Shown in pieces: positions 62,326 through 64,000 of a DNA stretch of 64,000 nt; the stretch's first letter is position 1, and each line of letters opens with the position of its first letter. Under the pieces are notes generated by a model, which saw only the letters and a program-made list of their open reading frames with translations, made no database searches and was not told the DNA's origin. Made by a program: the position numbers and the translations under genes. Location of the stretch: positions 102,797,330-102,861,329 of the forward strand of contig NC_091131.1 of NCBI RefSeq assembly GCF_040183065.1, read 5' to 3'. Origin of the DNA: Periplaneta americana (Eukaryota > Arthropoda > Insecta > Blattodea > Blattidae).

Positions 62326-62858
62326 ATGGCACCAAATCGTATATCCGTCGCATGGAAATTCTTTAATTTAGTTGGAGATAATAATAAAGTCGCACGTTGT
62401 TAACTTTGTCAGCGAATTTACTCTAAGGGTGGCGGTACTTCAAATTTGTTAGACCATTTGAAGCAATCGCACAATCTCGAACTTGAAGAAACTAAGTAAG
62501 TTAATTTAACTATTCAAAACACTTTTGAACTCTTTTAAAAAGCGTGTTTACTTTGATTTATACGAGTATATAAAAGTTCTAATAAATAATTTCGTGGTTT
62601 TGTGTGCAGACAGAGTAACATAGTGTATGAAAAACTGAAAAGCAGAAGAATTTCAGCAAAAAAGGACCCTCTAATAAATGATCCAACATATTGTTACGAG
62701 ATGAAACTCCAAACTTCAGTGATGAGCTGCTTACTTGAAATGAAATATGAGCTGGTGATTGTGTTGCCAGAAAAGCCAAACGCTCCTAGGACGCTAACAG
62801 GTCTGTATTTGGAAATCTCTATGGCGTGGACCAGGTTAGATAGATTCTATGGGTAGGT
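62326..62858 (+). pseudogene. BED zinc-finger gene fragment, two exon-like parts
   Basis: From ATG 62326: APNRISVAWKFFNLVGDNNK, then ARC, a stop at 62401, LCQRIYSKGGGTSNLLDHLK and QSHN. This is a BED finger (C-x2-C...H-x4-H) in which the Lys between the cysteines is replaced by TAA. A donor-like aag|taagtt follows at 62493. An acceptor-like tttgtgtgcag at about 62610 leads to an open stretch with KDPLINDPTYCYEMKLQTSV, VLPEKPNAPRTLTGLYLEIS and WTRLDRFYG to the stop at 62853. BED fingers occur in hAT transposases and domesticated ZBED genes. The second part is not recognised. Confidence 0.55.
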
Positions 62859-64000
62859 CTAAATTTTAAAATGTAGCTATGTAAGTGTTTAGGCTAACAT
62901 TAAGAGCCGCGGTTGTGGTACTCGTACTTGCTGTCAAAAATAAATTATTACCATTACTTAGTGATATCATTGTTTTCGTAGTTTTAAAATTACGCAAAAC
63001 ATTTGATACGATTTTTTTAACTGCTTTAGTGCTATTGTTCCAAAGGTCCACAGTCTTAAAAAAAAGTCTTGAAATTTCTATAAAACGTAACTTTCGAGGC
63101 AATAAGAATCATACCCATACATAATTATGAAATATTTAAAAGGCAACTTGAGTTATCAGGTTAAAATATTGAGTTTCATTCTGAAACTAAAGAAACGTGT
63201 GGTAATAATATAATTACAATTATCCTTAACTTGATATCCGCTTATATTTTTTATTACAGAGGAAGAGTGACGCGTTTTAGAAGAGACAGTTCAAATACTG
63301 ACACTCTTTAATACAATGATCACAATCCTGTTTGGTGAAGAATCTTAATAAATTATTTTGGACAGTAAACTTTAACTCACTGATACCACACGTTTCTTTT
63401 GTTCCATTCTGAAACTCCCTTAATATATATTACGTTAAACTAAACCGATTAGAATAATAATTGACAAAAACTGTTTGTGAATAAACGAGTGTTTCCAGAA
63501 AAATTATAAATGTTTACATTAGCTACTGAAAAGCTTTACTTCTGCGTTAGTTTTCGGTTAATTTTAATGTTATTAATTTGATCAATGACATAAAACTAAT
63601 ACGCCTTTCCACATATAGGCCTACTATGAATTTCAAACTAGAAAAAAAAAATCTGTCAGCTAACATAGTACTTCAGGCAAAACAAGAAAAAAAGAAGAGC
63701 CGAAGAAAAAAAGAGAGGTAAATAAAAAGAGAGAAAATAAACAACAAAAAATTACACACTTATTCTAAAAGATACGCAGACGTCAGCGGACTCCAATCAG
63801 TACCTGATCTGATTAAAGGAATGCTCAGCGGAAAATGTTAGTCTGCGCCACAGCACATATAGAACCTGTGTGGCATCAACCGGACATCTCCGATTGAAAG
63901 CGCACAAACAACCGCTCCGGAGAAAAACCTAATCGTAAGCAGCACTATAATTGACTCATAATAATTATGTTCTGATGGTCTGAAATGCCTCAACCATTCT
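62859..64000. other. Unassigned DNA at the right edge
   Basis: No credible coding or repeat signal. Confidence 0.4.

Overview
This is eukaryotic DNA, AT-rich, with spliced exons, very long introns and a high load of transposable elements (TEs). I read it as an insect, most likely a cockroach or relative (Blattodea). The basis is a LINE family ending in a (TAAG)n tail, several tRNA-derived SINE families, Penelope, hAT, pogo, mariner and Tc1 elements, and a SINA-type E3 ligase. The species call is inference from recalled similarity of the LINE C-terminus to cockroach predicted proteins; I could not search. Nothing looks bacterial or viral, and there is no CRISPR array, operon or rRNA.

One host gene is well supported. 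It is a divergent seven-in-absentia (SIAH/sina-like) E3 ubiquitin ligase on the + strand, with three coding exons (40003-40115, 50964-51201, 56524-56952) that join in frame to 259 codons. A perfect-spacing RING finger is split across exons 1 and 2, followed by the two-part SINA zinc finger and a TRAF-like C-terminal domain. Its introns (10.8 and 5.3 kb) are packed with TEs. Two other places may be remnants of host or domesticated genes: a BED zinc-finger pair of exons with a stop (62326-62858), and a 72-codon ORF next to a SINE insertion (14713-14931).

Layout. 1-6 kb: a dead Tc1 element split by a TA-flanked MITE, then a tandem pair of tRNA-like repeats. 6.3-11.9 kb: a three-deep nest, with a pogo-like element inside a hAT, itself inside a Tigger/pogo element, all with target duplications. 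12-13.1 kb: a deleted ZMYM1-type hAT. 14.4-17.7 kb: SINEs, a deleted mariner and a LINE tail. 18-24 kb: mostly unrecognised DNA with MITEs, including a Harbinger-like element inside a LINE. 24.7-26 kb: the best LINE copy, 5'-truncated, with a 12-bp target duplication. 28.4-33.2 kb: pyrimidine-rich minisatellite, a 51-bp tandem array, SINEs and a strong 82-bp hairpin. 37.5-38.3 kb: another LINE.

40-57 kb is the sina-like gene. Intron 1 holds a head-to-head inverted pair of Penelope-like elements whose target duplication lies in the polypyrimidine tract of exon 2's splice acceptor. Intron 2 holds SINE, LINE and hAT-MITE pieces and a degenerate GRT-repeat tract. 57-64 kb holds a foldback element invaded by a MITE and a SINE, more SINEs and MITEs, and the BED relic.

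The most notable structure is the Penelope inverted dimer at the exon 2 acceptor, with its templated 75-bp filler at the centre. Almost all other open reading frames are chance or antisense and are not listed.
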